A DNA stretch of 64,000 bases. Origin: Chamaecrista fasciculata. Its lineage: Eukaryota > Streptophyta > Magnoliopsida > Fabales > Fabaceae. A model generated the notes under the pieces. It had not been told where the DNA came from, did no database searches, and saw only the letters and a program-made list of their open reading frames with translations. Of this stretch, positions 1 to 15,200 are shown piece by piece. Made by a program: the position numbers and the translations under genes. Location of the stretch: NCBI GenBank assembly GCA_003254925.1, contig QANZ01044831.1:62001-126000 (forward strand), read 5' to 3'. Position 1 is the stretch's first letter, and each line of letters opens with the position of its first letter.

Positions 1-782
1 GTTGTGGGCCTTCAGTGGAGCATCTCCTTTGGGGTTGCAGCATGGCTGTTGTGGAAATGGAGGAATAGAATAATTTTTTACCTAAGTTTCGTCTTTCCTG
101 AAAATCCTGAAAGGGTGGTTTGGAAGTGGGTTGATTGGATATTGCAGGCTAAAGCTGAAAAAGCTTGGATCTTTACCTTTAGGATCGAGCAAATCTGATC
201 ACTGTGTTGCCTGGATCCCTCCTCCGTTGACCTGGGTTAAACTGAACACTGATGGAGCTGTCTGCAAAGGGTCAGATATGGCGGCCTGTGGTGGTGTCTT
301 TAGAGATTCTGATGGGCATTGGATGAGAGGTTTTGCGAGATACTTAAGTACTTGTAATGTGTTGGAAGTTGAACTTTGGGGTATTTGTGAGGGATTGAGA
401 TTGGCTTGGGACTTGGGTTTTAGACTTTTGAAAGTTGAGTCGGATTCTTTTGGTACTGTTAATCTAATCAACAATAATAGAGGTAATCTCAATGTGGGAC
501 ATGGCGGAGGTATCCTCAGAATGATCCTCTCGTGACTGCAAAAAGATTGGTTGGTGAAGGTTTCTTATACCTTTCGTGAAGGCAACCGTTTAACTGATTG
601 TGTTACGGGTTTTGGCTTGAAGTTGATTTCGAACTTTGTTTTTTGGTCTAGACCTCTGAAGAGCGTGAAATTAATCTTATTTAGTGATGCTATAGGCTTT
701 GTTTTGCACAGAAGTTTTTAATTTTTTTATTATTTTCTGTTTTACCCTTTAGGCCTCTTTTTGTTACAAAAAAAAAAAAAAA
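1..782 (+). pseudogene. LINE (L1-type) 3' fragment with RNase H domain and poly-A tail
   Basis: Seen: the frame from 131 reads an RNase H type-1 domain of the kind found at the C-terminus of plant LINE polyproteins (WVKLNTDGA near 230, ACGGVFRD near 290, a VESDS strand near 435). Linker-like sequence (WLLWKWRNRIIF) precedes it in another frame at 4-198, so there is a frameshift. A TGA at 533-535 interrupts the frame, which then continues in phase through YTFREGNRLTD to a stop at 719-721. A poly-A run begins at about 768, as expected for the 3' end of a LINE. Known: in the host enzyme this domain removes RNA from RNA:DNA hybrids. Inference: a dead, 5'-truncated copy; its upstream part lies outside the window. 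Confidence 0.8.
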
Positions 783-1218
783 NNNNNNNNNNNNNNNNNN
801 NNNNNNNNNNNNNNNNNNNNNNNNNNNNNNNNNNNNNNNNNNNNNNNNNNNNNNNNNNNNNNNNNNNNNNNNNNNNNNNNNNNNNNNNNNNNNNNNNNNN
901 NNNNNNNNNNNNNNNNNNNNNNNNNNNNNNNNNNNNNNNNNNNNNNNNNNNNNNNNNNNNNNNNNNNNNNNNNNNNNNNNNNNNNNNNNNNNNNNNNNNN
1001 NNNNNNNNNNNNNNNNNNNNNNNNNNNNNNNNNNNNNNNNNNNNNNNNNNNNNNNNNNNNNNNNNNNNNNNNNNNNNNNNNNNNNNNNNNNNNNNNNNNN
1101 NNNNNNNNNNNNNNNNNNNNNNNNNNNNNNNNNNNNNNNNNNNNNNNNNNNNNNNNNNNNNNNNNNNNNNNNNNNNNNNNNNNNNNNNNNNNNNNNNNNN
1201 NNNNNNNNNNNNNNNNNN
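783..1218. other. assembly gap (436 N)
   Basis: Run of N directly after the poly-A tail of the LINE fragment. Nothing can be said about its content. The homopolymer at its left edge probably caused the break in assembly. Confidence 0.99.
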
Positions 1219-2480
1219 TTATATTTTATACATTTTTCTTTTCGAAGACAACTTCAGAGATAAAATGGGTGTTTATAAAAATCAATTTATTTATAACCAA
1301 CATTATAATTAAATAATAAGCAAATTAATAATTTGATTATGGTGAATTTCTCAATAATTAATCATTTTGAAAGAATAACATATTGAAATATAATAAAAAT
1401 ATAAAATCATTCTAATTTTTTTGATAGACATTCTAAATTTTGTTGAAAGGCGTGATGTTAAAAAATAAATTTATCATTAAATTAAAAAATTATCATAATA
1501 AAATAACTAAATTAATTTAAATTATATTTTTTAAGATTAAACTTTATAAGTTTATTTTACAAAAATAAAATTAAAAAATTTAAGTTAATACTCAAATTGG
1601 TCCTATATCTTTGCTCCACATTTTATTTAGGTCCAAAACTTTTAAGAAATTTCAAATTGGTCATACATGCTTCTATAATGGTTTACTTTTGGTCATAAAT
1701 TACTGAATATGGTAACATCTATCTCGTTTCAAACTCAAATGCAATAATTTCAAAGCTACGAGTTACTTTTGAGAATTACTTTCTTTGTCCAATCAGGACC
1801 GTTAATAAATAAGGTCAAATCGGCTATTAAAAATATATTACTCATTTCATGGTCAAATAAGTAAAATTGGTTATATATCTCTTATCTCAAGTCCGAATAC
1901 AAGGAGTTCAGAGTTACGAGTTCTTGACAAGTCCCTTTTCTATCAAACTAGGACTGAAGTCAAATTGGTCCAAAAGTAGGTTTGAAACCTTTTTTTGTAA
2001 TTTTTCACTTTTTTTTTGTTTCAAATCCACTTTTGGGCTCAATTTGAGCTCATTTGCTCATGGTTCCAATTGGGTAGAAAAAAGACCCATCAAAAGTAAC
2101 TTGTAACTTTGAACTTGTTATATTCAAATATAAAATGAGAGATATATGACCAAATTCTTTTATTTAATCGTGAAACAAGCATTCCACTTTTAGGATCAAA
2201 TTTAACATCATTTGTTGAAAGTTCTCAGATAGAAAAAGTAATCTTAAGAAGTAACTCGTAACTCTTGACTGGTCCTATTTGAATTTTAAAAAAATAAGAG
2301 AGATATAATAACCTGCACTAGTTTAAAACCAAAAGTTAACAACTATAAATAAATGTAAAACTAGTTTGAAACCTCTTAAACATCTCGAACCAAAATGAAA
2401 TCTGGATGAAAGATATAGGACCAATTTATCACGAACCAAAATGAAATCCGGATGAAAGATATAGGACCAATTTAAACATA
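1219..2480. repeat. AT-rich intergenic DNA with a foldback-like repeat (about 1583-2475)
   Basis: 1219-1582 is AT-rich without a recognisable gene. From about 1590 the text reads TCAAATTGGTCCTATATCTT and from about 2400 the complementary motif AAGATATAGGACCAATTT returns in inverted order, so the stretch looks like an old foldback element with degenerate arms. The right arm holds a short tandem duplication of about 43 bp (about 2388-2430 and 2432-2474, unit beginning CGAACCAAAATGAAATC). No transposase frame is visible. Confidence 0.5.
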
Positions 2481-3225
2481 CGACAAAAAAATTTATTATT
2501 TTTAAAAGATTAAATCATTAACATGCACTCAAATAATTCAGTGTTCTTACACCTAATTTCTCAAAGCAAAAGCACAAAAGTCAATAGGTTTTATATTGAT
2601 TAAATTAAATAATAGGCAGAAAAATATATAAGAAATGGGCAGTTTAGTCCCTTGATTTAAATTAATCCAGTCATATAAATGATTCTAACAATGACCCACG
2701 CGCACTTAACTATACTTCAAGACATAATAGTCTCACTGCTAATTCGTTCGTCAGAATCCATCACTCTTGAGTCCTTCCTCGAAGCTTTTGTCCAGTTCTA
2801 TTGCTTGTTAGGGTTTCGAACTCTCAATTTTCTTCTTTTCCAATTTGAATATATCGATTTTGTTCTTGCTAAAATCCTAATTCCTTTTTGTTCGTTTTTG
2901 TTTTTGGTCCAATTTGTATATTAGTTCTCATTCTTTCATCTCTTGCAATTTCCGATTAGCTGCTGGTGCTGAGTTTTGCAGATGATTGATGCAAGGGTGG
3001 GAATCGAGCATGCATAGTAGTGAATAATAGTGATAGGGTCTGTTGAACTTGAAGTACTAGTGTCTGTAATAGTGAGAGAAAAATGACGAGTGGGTGATTT
3101 TGAAGACCAAAAACTATCATCTGTAGAGTTGTAACTGGTGTTTTGATTTAGGTTGAAAGAGTCTGAGCTGATTGGTTTGTGTGTGGTGTTGGTGCGTTGG
3201 TTTTGGGGGATTGTAGGAGAAGGGC
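2481..3225 (+). promoter_or_regulatory. promoter and 5' leader of gene A
   Basis: This stretch precedes the start codon at 3226. A TATATAAG sequence at 2625-2632 is a possible TATA box. Pyrimidine-rich sequence with TTAGGGTTTCG near 2810 looks like a plant 5' leader. TTTTGCAG ending at about 2980 could be the acceptor of a leader intron; the donor is not obvious. Directly after it, 2982-3017 is an 11-codon upstream reading frame (ATG to TAG). The transcription start and leader splicing cannot be decided from sequence alone. Confidence 0.4.
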
Positions 3226-6200
3226 ATGGAGAATGGTTATGATGCGCAATTGGCCGAGAAATTCTCAGGCTTGGGTGTTAATCAGCATAGTCAGCAACAT
3301 GATCAACCGCATGATCAGCATCACTCTTCTTCTAGCAACAACGACAGCTTGTATCAGGTCATGAAGGCCGTTGAAGCGGCGGAGGCCACCATTAAGCAAC
3401 AGGTACTTTCATTTCACCATTTCCCCAGCTTGAGATTTTTGGGCTCGTTTGTTGATAATTGAAACTTGAAGTGGTGTAATACTCTGCCGATGATGTTTGC
3501 TCAGAAATTGTAGTGATTTTTGGTTCCGTAAGTGATGTTGACTTGAGAAACTTTAGCAGTAGAGCTTGACATTTGAATTGTATTGTAAATAACGACTTGT
3601 ATATATCATATATAGCCTTTGCACTTTATTCTCTTTCTCTCTCCGTTTCTTTGGTTTGACTACTGTTTCGCACTCACGGGCTTTGAGACATTGCATATCA
3701 CTTCACTCCTTTATTGTCATTATAAAAGATTTTTCTTTGCACTGGTGTTCTAAAAGCAGCCATCTAGTTAGATGCATTTAGACCAGATGTCCTCTTCCTT
3801 GATTCTTAGGCACAAATCTTGTCAAGTATTATCCATCTGTGAACTTTCCAAGTTTAGAGAAGACACTCTTGATGCATGTGTTTACAGTAAAATGGTTTAC
3901 CTTTGTGCCGTAACCGGTGTATCTGTAGTATAATCTCATTTAGAGAGGGTATTGAGGCTGCAATGTTTTACTTTTGACAGGTGGAAGAGAATAACCGGCT
4001 TCAGTCTGAACTTCAAGTAAAAATTCTGGAGCTAGAAAAATATGTAAGTGCTACTAAAGATTTCTTTCATATTGGTTCTATATGATTTTAAAATAGTAAA
4101 ATAGGAATAATATTGACTAAATTTTTTAATATTAGATTGCTCAATTTTTAGCGCCTCAGTTCTTGTAGGATATTTTCACTGCTGTATCTTTTTTCTTTCT
4201 CTAATTGAATTGAAACTGATTTATTGAGCTAGAAGTTGCTAACTGAAAACATTTCTACTAGAGATGAAAATTATTTTAATTTCGAGATGTATGTCTCAAA
4301 CTTGGTGTTGTAACCTGATTTTTGAAATGGAGGACTCAAATGGGACAGCCTAGCCCACATCAGTTGATATATTGACCTGACATGGGTGGGTCCCTTTTTA
4401 AGAGTTTCCGAATCCATTTTGAAAAGGTTCGAGTGTTTTGCGGCCTGCACATTCCCAAAAAAGTAATGACAATTACGAAACTGTTTTTCATTGTTGACTA
4501 ATCATGTCAAATATCTTAACTAAAATTAACAATTGTTAACAAAATTAGGCAGGGTAGACCGGTCATTTCACTTTAATCCGCTGATTTTTGAAACTTCGTT
4601 ACTTTTTAATGAAAAATTTTAGCCCATAGAATGACCCGGGCCAGCACTGTGTGGCTAGCCCTGTTTGGTGGGCTGGACAGGCTTGAGCCCTCTGTATAAG
4701 ATGACTCTGATTTTGTGAGCCAACATAATGGGTTTACTCCATTTTAACAGCTCCAGACATAGTAGAGCCAGTATTTTACATTTTGCATATGCAGTCTGAA
4801 TTCCAAAAGTGAAAGATTCCATTAGTAATTGACTTGGTTATGGGCTTATCCTCTCTGTCTTTATGTTCTATCCAAGATAGTCAAGTGCTAAAAGGCACTG
4901 TTAAGGTGCTTGACCTCCATAGCATCGCAAGGCAAGGACACTAGATTGGCATTCATCCCTGTGAAGCAAGTATCTAAAATTTGAGGGAAAAGAAAAGCTG
5001 AAAAAATGCCATATAAATGGAAAATAAATGTGAGCTATTGTGATAAATTTTGATGTATAAATTAATTATTGAAGCATAATTATCGTATAAAGAGAAATTT
5101 AAAAGGATAAAAAGTTTTTACGACAAGATTTGGCTGCATTCTGAAAGCATAACTGATTAAAAGGGGAAAAGAAGATAGCAAGGAAGGGCACTAGGGATCT
5201 ATTATGAGTTTTTAGGTTAGGTTTTATGGTTTTTCTATGTCTAAAATACTTGACCAGTTAACCCGATAGTTATGAGTTATTGCGTCGGCTTTTGCCTTTT
5301 AGGGCTTTGTTTATGTAAAATAAACCTAATGTATGCAAGGCTCGTGAGTTGAGCACCTTGTATCCCCCAAGAAGGTGCCCAGTAGCTCCCAAGTAAGTGC
5401 CTGGATGAAAGGCCTTTGCCCAACCTGTAAGAGGATTGAGGCCTCAGGCTACTTGTCTTAATGCCATTGACTATGTTGGTTTTGGTTTAATCTTCCGATA
5501 ACCAGCTTGATGATGTTATTGACACACAATAGGTGAGCTGTGGATTAGTGAGCAAAAGATTGAGTATTAGAGCATAATGTTGATAATTCAATTTAGACAC
5601 TTTAGAAGAAAAAAGATGGTGAAGTATTGTGAAATGATAATGTTAGAGGCATGATAAACTAGTAGTGCTGTGAGAAAAAAGAAGTTCTCCCTTACTTCTT
5701 AAATGCTTTATGTTTTAATCTTGTTATGATTTGCATGTTTGATGGCTATTATAGTTCTAAATTAACGCCTTAACGGGACTATAATTTATGAGGTATATCT
5801 TTTGCAGTTCTAGTAATGAGGATATTAGAAGGAATTATTGTTAGTTTTGTGATCGGCTTAGAAGGAAATTGGGGATGGTAATATGGTCTCTGAAGTTGTT
5901 TGCTTGGATGGGAAGAGTGATCTGGTGTTTTCTTTTAATTAGATTGTCCACGTATGAGGGTGATGACTAACAATTGCGTGCATCAGTTTGATAATTACTG
6001 AGAGAAATGTTTTCCTTTGGATAACTTGATTGCTTTTCATACTAACTTTTTGTTTCAAGTTTGTTGATTGAAATAACTGTCTTTGGATGTGCGTTACGCC
6101 AATGACTGTTAACTGTAAAGTCCTTCAATGTTTAGGCAAATTTCTTTCCATCTCACTCCTATAGCGTGGCCTTTTTCTTTTGACTCTTAACATTGCCGGG

Positions 6201-9200
6201 TCAGAGAGTATTTGAAGGATTTTGTTAGCTTACGTTGAAGGATATTGGAGGACTCATTGGCACTAATTATTATTTTGGGCTACTTTAGTATTTTGATTAT
6301 TGTAGTCAGAAACCTGATGTAGAATAGTGAAATATTTAATGAGTTAGAGATAGGGATTCTTAGAGCAGATTACGGGACATATGCAGTTAAGGGCAAGAGT
6401 GCTTTTGGAGGTAATATAATTGGTGATAGGGTCAAGTTGGTGGGCGTTTGGGTGCTGTGAACAGTACTTGTGGGAGTAATGGTTTTGCTTTGATGGATCT
6501 TAGAGCAAATCCCTTCAAGATAAACTGGTAACATAATGGGGGTGACTAAATGATGTCTGCCAAAAGGATCTTGTCTGTCAATTTGATTAAATAGTGGACT
6601 TGAGGATGGGTTGACTCTTGTCTTATTTTCTCAATAAATTTGGAAGGTTGATGATCTTTGTGTTCAAAAAGTATAACCCATGAAATTCATTCAACATGTT
6701 AAGAATGTCAGGGCCACTAATTCAATTTCTTCAGGAGAGAAATAAATTAATAATTGAAGAACTTTTGAAGCATACCTTAAAACTCTTACCATATTGGAGT
6801 AGGTTTTATTTTTAAAGAACTAGTTATGACCAAGTATGTGCAGTAATTAAAAAAAATAACGCAGAAGAAGCAAGTGAGTTTTGTGCTTCATGTGCAAAAT
6901 TAAAATTAATATGATTGTGCCCTAGAATAATCATAGGTTCATGGGCTTAAATTTCGAGGTATTGTCATTTACTTGTTTTGACGAAAGTTCATTCTCATGA
7001 TGATGACATTGGGCTTCCTTTATAAATGAAAAAAGAAATTTTATTATGTAGAGGAAAGCAACTTACAATGGGGATAAAATATTATGTGTAAAAATGAAAT
7101 TATAATTCCCCTCAAGAGGACTAGTTCTCCTATGCCTTTGTACCTCTCTTCCTTTCTATAAAGTTTCTCATTTTATCATGAATGAACTCTCCTTAGAAAG
7201 CAGTTAAAAAAAGGAAAAAGAAAAGAAACAACCAAGCTCATCAGTGCAAGTCTGTTCTTTTTGTTGACAGAAGCAAGATGAGTCAATGGGTCGAAGACCT
7301 CGATCTGTTGCTCCATGGGATGAGCAGAGTCATAGATCTTTTGAGGCTCATCAGTCAGTTACATCACTCGGTAATCAAGAAGATATGCTTAAGGGTATGA
7401 ATAAATCTCCCCCTATCTGATCTAACTGGTATACTTGTCCTCCATATCTAGAACATAAAGATGATGCAGCCAGAAGCAATGCAGATCGACATTATGAGAG
7501 CAGTAAATTAAATGGGACGCTGAGATTACCCCCAAATGATCAGCTACCTTCTGATAATACTGTTCCCTATCATTCATCTCCATTATCTGCAAGGTCAACC
7601 TCTCCAAGCAGGTATGTTGCTGTCGAAGTGTCGATTTAAATTATATTGAGAGAACTGCATCTGATGTATTCTTTGTTCTGCATAGGTATTATCAAATAAG
7701 AAGTAAGTAACTTACGGAAAACTGTTTTTTTTGTTGTAGGCATCAAATAGATGGAGACTATGATCCACGATTCAATTCTTCTGGACAGGGGTTGATGCCA
7801 ATGGCTGAAATGAACAATTCTAATAGCCTATGGAAGCAGGTGCTGTCAGTTCTAAAAAATCATCTTTTGTCAAATATGATCTATATGGCCTAACATTGCA
7901 TCCATTTAGGATCTTGCTGTGAAGATTCGTGACTATGAAGAGGAGATTATGCGACTGAGGAAACGCCTCGCTGATTATTCCGTCAAGGTAAAGGGTTAAT
8001 ATATTCTTATAGCTGGTGTTAATGAATAATTTTCACTCATAATCATATTACTTCACTGTTGACCTATTGTTTCTGTTATGATAGGAAGCACAAATACGTA
8101 ATGAAAAGTATCTTTTGGAAAAGCGTATTGCATATTTGCGCCTGGTATGCTTGATTTTTTTTTTGTCTATTCAAATTCTTTAGCAAAGAGCATCTTTATT
8201 TCCTTCCTCTTCCTTAGTTTTAACTGGAATTTTGCTCCTTTTACTTTTTTTGTGTAATAATGCCACCAGGCCTTTGATCAGCAGCAGCAGGACCTAATAG
8301 ATGCTGCATCAAAAGCTTTATCATACAGACAGGACATAATTGAAGAAAATATTCGTCTTACATATGCACTGCAGGTATTTTTCTTTCCGGATTATTTTTT
8401 CAATTATCACTGCATGTTTAATTGTGCATGGTGGTTTGGTTGAACAATATCATCATTTTCAAGGGCATATCAGTGGTTGGTGTTATGTCCTTTTTTTTTT
8501 CTCGGAAATTAATGATAAATTTTTTAAGCTCTCTTTTCTTCTGTCAGGATGCACAGCAAGAAAGATCGACATTTGTTTCATCCTTGCTTCCTCTGCTAGC
8601 GGAATACTCCTTGCAGCCCCCTGTACCTGATGCCCAGTCAATTGTTAGCAATGTCAAGGTCAGCCCTTTTTTACATGCGTGTGTCTTTTTTTCTTTTTAA
8701 TTTGAAATAATGCTGCTATCTTTCTATTTGTCTTTGAATCTTCACTTACAAATAAGATGTTCATGAATTATATAGTGCATTCTACATTTTCCTATACCCT
8801 CTATCCAAGTGTGGATTTACTATAGAGAAAAAATTATGGATATAGTGCATTCAATTTTTCTCAGAATTTTTATTCTTCATCAAGATACTATCATTTGCAA
8901 TATCATAATGCCCATTTAGACTTTCTTCTCTGTTCTGGCTTCATAAAGTGCTAAACTTAGCGATGCAAATTCTGTCAATATGTTATTTCGAAAAGTTTTA
9001 GCTCATAAATATTGAAATTCAGCTGTCCCATTGACTTCTAAAACTCAATATTATCACTTCCTATGATTGAAGGTTCTCGTGTATGAGCCTGTGTGTGACA
9101 TTTTGCTGCCATAATATACTAGTGATACTGATATAGGACAAGTAAGGGAAGAGGGAAAACATATTGTAGGAGGGAAAAGAGAAAAAGAGGGAGGAGGAAC

Positions 9201-12200
9201 TCAATAATCTGATATTATTCAATAACTCAAAAGGCTTCTAGTCAGAATGCTATTTATAATAATAAATGTTTATAGAGCCCTAAAATAAAAGTACTATATA
9301 GATAGAAACTACTTTTAGATTGGAGGGAGCCGGGAAAGTAATATGGAATAAACTCAAATTGATAATTATCAGTATGGAGAGAACCCAACTTCAATGTACT
9401 GATATATCAACTTTGTTCTCATGCCAAGACTGACTTACACATATATAGAAAGAATAATGACTTTGAAACCAACTCCTAAAATTCAGCAACAAGTAGAACC
9501 TGACCCAAACTGACTCCTAATGGTATGGAACAACAAAGCAAAATGTAGGGTGGATAAACATAGTGCAGAATAAGGCAGTCATGTAAAGGACGTGTGGGAA
9601 AGTTATGTAGGACATGTAGGTTTGTTTCTGTATTTCCCATTTACTGCTCATGTGCCTTCTTGTATTTCAAAAGTAGGTCGTTAGAGGGGTTGTTGTATCA
9701 TAAATTTGAAATATAAACCATATTAAATCCTTTATCTCCTCCTAAGATATTCAAAATATGTTAAATATTTTATTTTTCGTACAATATTTAAAATTTGGAA
9801 ATCTTGCTGGAGTGAACTAGAATTTCGCAGGAAAATAGTTGTTTTCTCTTCCATTCTCTGTATTGGAATGTAAATGATTCTACCTTACTGAGCACCGTCA
9901 TTTTCTTAAGCACTTGTTTTTGTTATCTTGTAAGTATTAGTATGCATTGTTGTAAAGTATATATGGTATAGTGGTGATACTTGAGAATTTCCCTTGTATC
10001 TTTGGTTCTGAATTTTAAGAAATGAGCAGCAACGGTTCATAGTTTATTCTTCTTTTTGGCAGGTTTTGTTTAAACATTTGGAGGAAAAACTTATTCTCAC
10101 TGAGGTATGTTGAGCAAATAGTGAGATGATCTGAAAACCTGTGCGCAGTATTATGATTTGATCTTTGGATAATTTGTTAGAATTTATACAAAAATTTACA
10201 TGGACTACGATCTTGTAAGAATCCTAGGATTTATATTTCTCTTTTTGCTAGTAATTGTGTTTATTGCCTGTATCTGATCTTTCTTTTCAGTCAAAGCTAA
10301 AAGAGTCACAATATCAACTAGTGCCTTTGCGTTCAGATGTGAACCATGCAAATTTTGCTGCACAATCGCCATCTCATCCAATTGGTTCAGAACTGGCAAC
10401 TCCTTCAGTATGCTCATTTTGTCTTCGTTTCTTTCTCTCGTTAAGCTACAATCTCTAATAAAATTCTAAGCTGCCTTATTTTTTTGCAGAACAAAGATGG
10501 ACTTGAAATGGTACCTCGGCCTATGTATTCCCAAGCAAAGACTCATGTCTCTGTTGATGGTCAGTTACACACTGATTGGGATATATTGGGTCGCAATCAG
10601 AACAACTTGGGTGGTGGTGCGGCAAACAATGTAGATGCTGATGTACTAGGGAGATATTCACCTCTTGCAAGCAGGTGAGCCTGGTCAAATGGAGACTGCT
10701 TCTCTGACTGAATGTTTTGGTGGGTTCTGTTTTCATGGAATCTCCATTAAAGTGGTCGTACTGATCATTTGGCATGTGGATAAACTTTTACAGGTTAAAA
10801 TTATTTGATACCATGTTTGGCCCAATTCATAACAGATGGATGTTATGAAGTAAACATGGAAATTACTGTCTTTATGTTGTTCTGTGTATGGAGTATTCGG
10901 TATTTTTTTCATTGCACCATAGTTACCTAGACCAATGAGGATGTTATTAATCACCTTATAGTCCTCATAATTTTCAATTTGATTTAGAATTTTACATCTT
11001 TTGAAGTATGTGTTTCAATTCAGATTTCATTAGCTTTCTTCATGAATATGAAAAAGATATGAGCATTACTAGTGAAAATAATATGCTCTGGATAAGCTTG
11101 TCAGTCGTTTTGGCTTATCTGATGCTGATTTGCCAAAGCAATTGTCTTCTCGGGAAGAAATTTTTTTTCAGGTCACACGAGGAAAATAATTTCTATTTGA
11201 TGAAGAGAAAACAAATATTGAAATAATTTTGCTGTATTTTGTGATACGTTTAACCTTTGCTGGTCTATTGCAGGTTGTTATTGAACTTATTGCTTAAAAT
11301 AGAGCTACACTTAATGATTCATCTTGGTTTCTGCCTCCTGTTTGAGAACGTCTAACCTTTTGGTGGATTCTGACATTTAATATTTCCTTTTTTTTTAATA
11401 AAAAATGAAAAGAGTGTATTTGATATGATTTCTCTTGTTCTTGTTTATTTTTTCTCTGTTATTAGTCCTTCAGCTAAGCTCACATTGACTACCAAAAAGC
11501 TGTTAATTGGTTTATATTTGAATTTCATCAAATTCTAACCTGCAAAAAGTAATTTAGGATTAATAAAGATTTACATATTTGTGTTTTTTGGTTGTAAATG
11601 TAAATGTGTTGATTTGATTGTAAAGAAGGGTATTTGTGCACAATTATATTTGCTATTTGGCAGGAATCCAACCTATGATATTCCAACCCAGCTAGTTACT
11701 CAGGGTGGTGCTCATCTTGCACATTATGGAGAGGAAACAACTAACAAGCAGGTCACATTTCGTGACCCTGTGAGCAACAGTGAATTAGATGATCCTGATT
11801 TAGATGGAAACCAGAATGATAGAGAAACTTCTGCTAACTTGAGTTCAGCCAACCCTCCTTATGCAACCCCTGCTGATGATCCTGGTTCCTCTTATTCTCC
11901 TTATCATCTACCGCCGGTCCTTGAAGAACCTTCTTCTTCATTTTCTGAGGGTAAAAATGATTGGCTTTTTGGTTTCAATTATCAGTCAAAGCACTAGTGT
12001 TGGCTATATCACATGAAATGCATACATTATGCAGCCGCCGACGATGATCCATTACCAGCCATAGAAGGTCTCCAAATTTCAGGAGAAGCTTTTCCAGGAA
12101 GAGAACTCCAGGCTTGTGGATACTCTATCAATGGCACCACTAGTTGTAACTTTGAGGTGCATTATAGTACTCTATGATTTGAAACTTGCTCTATTTTGTG

Positions 12201-15200
12201 CCTTTCGTTTTTTTACCTAATACATATTAATTTTTCATATTCACTTGACGTTGCCTTTTGTATCTTCTCTTGTTGTTGCCAGTGGATTCGGCTTCTGGAA
12301 GATGGATCATTTAGTTATATCGACGGTATTTTCTTTCTCATTTGAGATTGTATCCTCCCTTTTGTTCACTAATAAGAGACCTGGATCAATAATGCTGCAT
12401 TTGAAAAAATATAGGGGCAAAGCAACCCAACTATCTTGTGACGGCTGATGATGTTGATTCATACCTTGCCATTGAAGTTCAGCCTTTGGATAAAAGGAAG
12501 CGCAAGGTACTCTTTCTCACTAACCAGAGGCAGTTATATGTATTGCATGAAAAATAATTACTTGAATGTTTGCAACTGCATGGATTATTCACTTCTCTGC
12601 AATGGAACCAAGATTACCAAATTGATAATTTAGATTGTAAGATTGTATTATTTAAAATGTCAACTTTGAAATTTGATCTCGAATTCTCAATCTTACATAG
12701 ATGGAAGTCTGCCAAGGTCGTTAACCAGATAGTACTATTGCATTGTCATATGTGTTCTTGCCAGATGCTTTATAAATACTTTTTTTTAACTTGAGTCAGC
12801 AATCTGCGACCCAAAATGTGGCATTCTGGTTGGGGGTACTGCAAACCCCCAATCTGTGACCTGTTCTGGTCTGTTCTGTTGATGCTTTGCTGAGTTTGGC
12901 AATCATTAAAGCTATTATCCTCCTTTGTTCTACCCTGTAATATCCTCCTTCTAGCTTCCATGACAATCTGGTTTTCAAAGAAAGTGACCTGAAGGTTCCA
13001 TCACTCCATCAGCATTTTGAGAGGAGAAGCTGGAGCTTCTATTATGTTCTGGTTTCCCAGGATTTCTTTAAAGGACCAGATAAAAGTAGAGAGATGAATG
13101 GAAGATCAATTTAACACCTACAGTTTGTTTAAGTTTTTCTAATTTTTTGTAGTTTTTATGATGTGCCTTTGACTTGGTTATTAATTGCAATGATGCTCCT
13201 TTTTTTTTTTGTCCGGGATCAGAACTGAAAGAAAATGTAAGTGGGCATGACATTGCTGAAGTTGATTATTCATAATTATGATGATTTTTAACTGGATTTA
13301 ACTAAGATTTCAAACCTTATTGTATTAATGAGTTATTATGTTTCGATCTGTGAGCTATAAGTTTTAAAGCTTATAAATTTTGTTAAGTGCTTGATTTGAT
13401 GACATCCGAAAGATTGAGACTATTGATTGTACTACTATATTTTGATGAGATTTGAATAGTATTATTCTTATTAAAAGATTCAACCTGATTTTTCTGACCC
13501 CTTGGCCAATCCTATATGAGATCTTGATCTCGACATCTTGATTGAAGTTCTTGCAATTTTAAGTATCAATTATCAGTGAGCTTAGATTATGTTTTATTGG
13601 CCACAAGTGTATTTAGAAAAAAGGTCTATACATACTCATAGGGTGGGTCTGTGTGTTTAATATTAACTGTGTCCTCTTCCTGGGTGTATTTGAATGGTTT
13701 TTTTGGAGGAGTTTCATCATTGTATTTCCAAAGGAATTGGAAGGATCTATTGTGTTTTCCCTCTTTTTGTTTTTTTGGATTTTTACTTTTTGTTTTGTTT
13801 TTTCTTGCTCTAAGAGGATTTCTAGTCCTCATTTCTTGTAATTTGTTTTTTCTATCTTCTTCAGTCAGTTCTTTTTTCATCTAAAAAATAATAAATGTCT
13901 AAATCTTTAAAAATAAATGACTGGAGTTAACTCTCTCTCTCTCGTACACACTCACAAATGCATTACACGTACTCATTGGGCTTGAGTAAAAAATGATTAC
14001 AGTCAGTTAAATTCTTACATCTGCAAACGTGATTTATTGTAGTCACTTAATTTAGTATTTGGTTAAGTTTAACAAGATTCTGAAAGAATCATTATCATCA
14101 AGTCATAAACTTGTAATTTTGGTTTCCAGGCCAGGCAGATAAATCCCATTTCTGACTCTGAAATTAGTGATAGAGTAAGATGGAGTAAACAGTTGACAAG
14201 CTCATAAAATTGAAAGAGAAGAAAAGAAATTGAATTTATATATGGAATAAGTACTTTGTTTGAGTCTGTTTGGGTCATGTTTTAATTCTGCTTCTCTTTT
14301 TCTCTTTTTTGTTTTTAGATCGCTTACATTCTTTGTTATTGTAGGGAGAACCTGTGAAAGTTTTTGCGAATGACAACAAAAAGATCACTTGTGGTGAGTA
14401 CTTGTATTTGAAGTTGTGTTCTTAAAACTGATCTAGTTGTTGGAGGGCATATCTTACCATGAGTTGTTCGGCAATTTTGAATGGCAAGTTGGTAAATTTT
14501 CTTGTTGGGTGAAACAGATGTGTATGGAAAAAGAGAGACAGTTTCAAATTTACTTCATTGTTTGTACTAAAGGGATGTATTTTTTGATTAAATGACTTAT
14601 CGAAAAAAGAAGGAAAACATGACAAAGGAGGAGAATTAGAGACATGATATCCTCCTAAGATATCTACCAGACGCACCTTTTAAGCAACCTACCAATCCTG
14701 GATGCCAAAAGGAAGACAAAAAAATAAGATCTAAACCAGCAGCTTATATGCTTAGGATGTGGCATCCTGGTTTCTTAAATTTTTTCCTGTTTTAGCGAAC
14801 AAATGTTGAGTGCCTAATATATTTTATTTACTGTCATTCTGTTTTTAGATCCTGAAATGCAGAGCTACATTGAGAAGACTCTTTATAGTGGACATGCTTC
14901 GTACAAAGTTTCTCTTTCGGTAATTAATGAAGTTTACTCTGTCCATCGTTATGCAAAATATCATTTTACTATTCTCTGTGAAGAGATAAAACTGTTTGGA
15001 AAATTTTTTGTTACAGACCGAGTATCTTAGTATATGGGAACCAGCTACTTTGGCCATTAAGAGAGAGGGTTACAGTATCAAATGCAGTGGACCTAGCGGA
15101 GTTGTAGTCACAGAAAAGTTTTCTCCATCCATCAGTGTATGACTGCTTATTTTGTTAAACTTTGTAGAGTAGTTTGTTAGCTGGTAATGTGAAGTTACTG

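Noticed and set aside
761-1312. Open frame spanning the run of N
   Set aside because: It exists only because the gap has no stops; the flanks carry no coding signal.
11008-11226. 72-codon frame in a gene A intron
   Set aside because: No family likeness, no splice support, and gene A exons on both sides join in phase without it.
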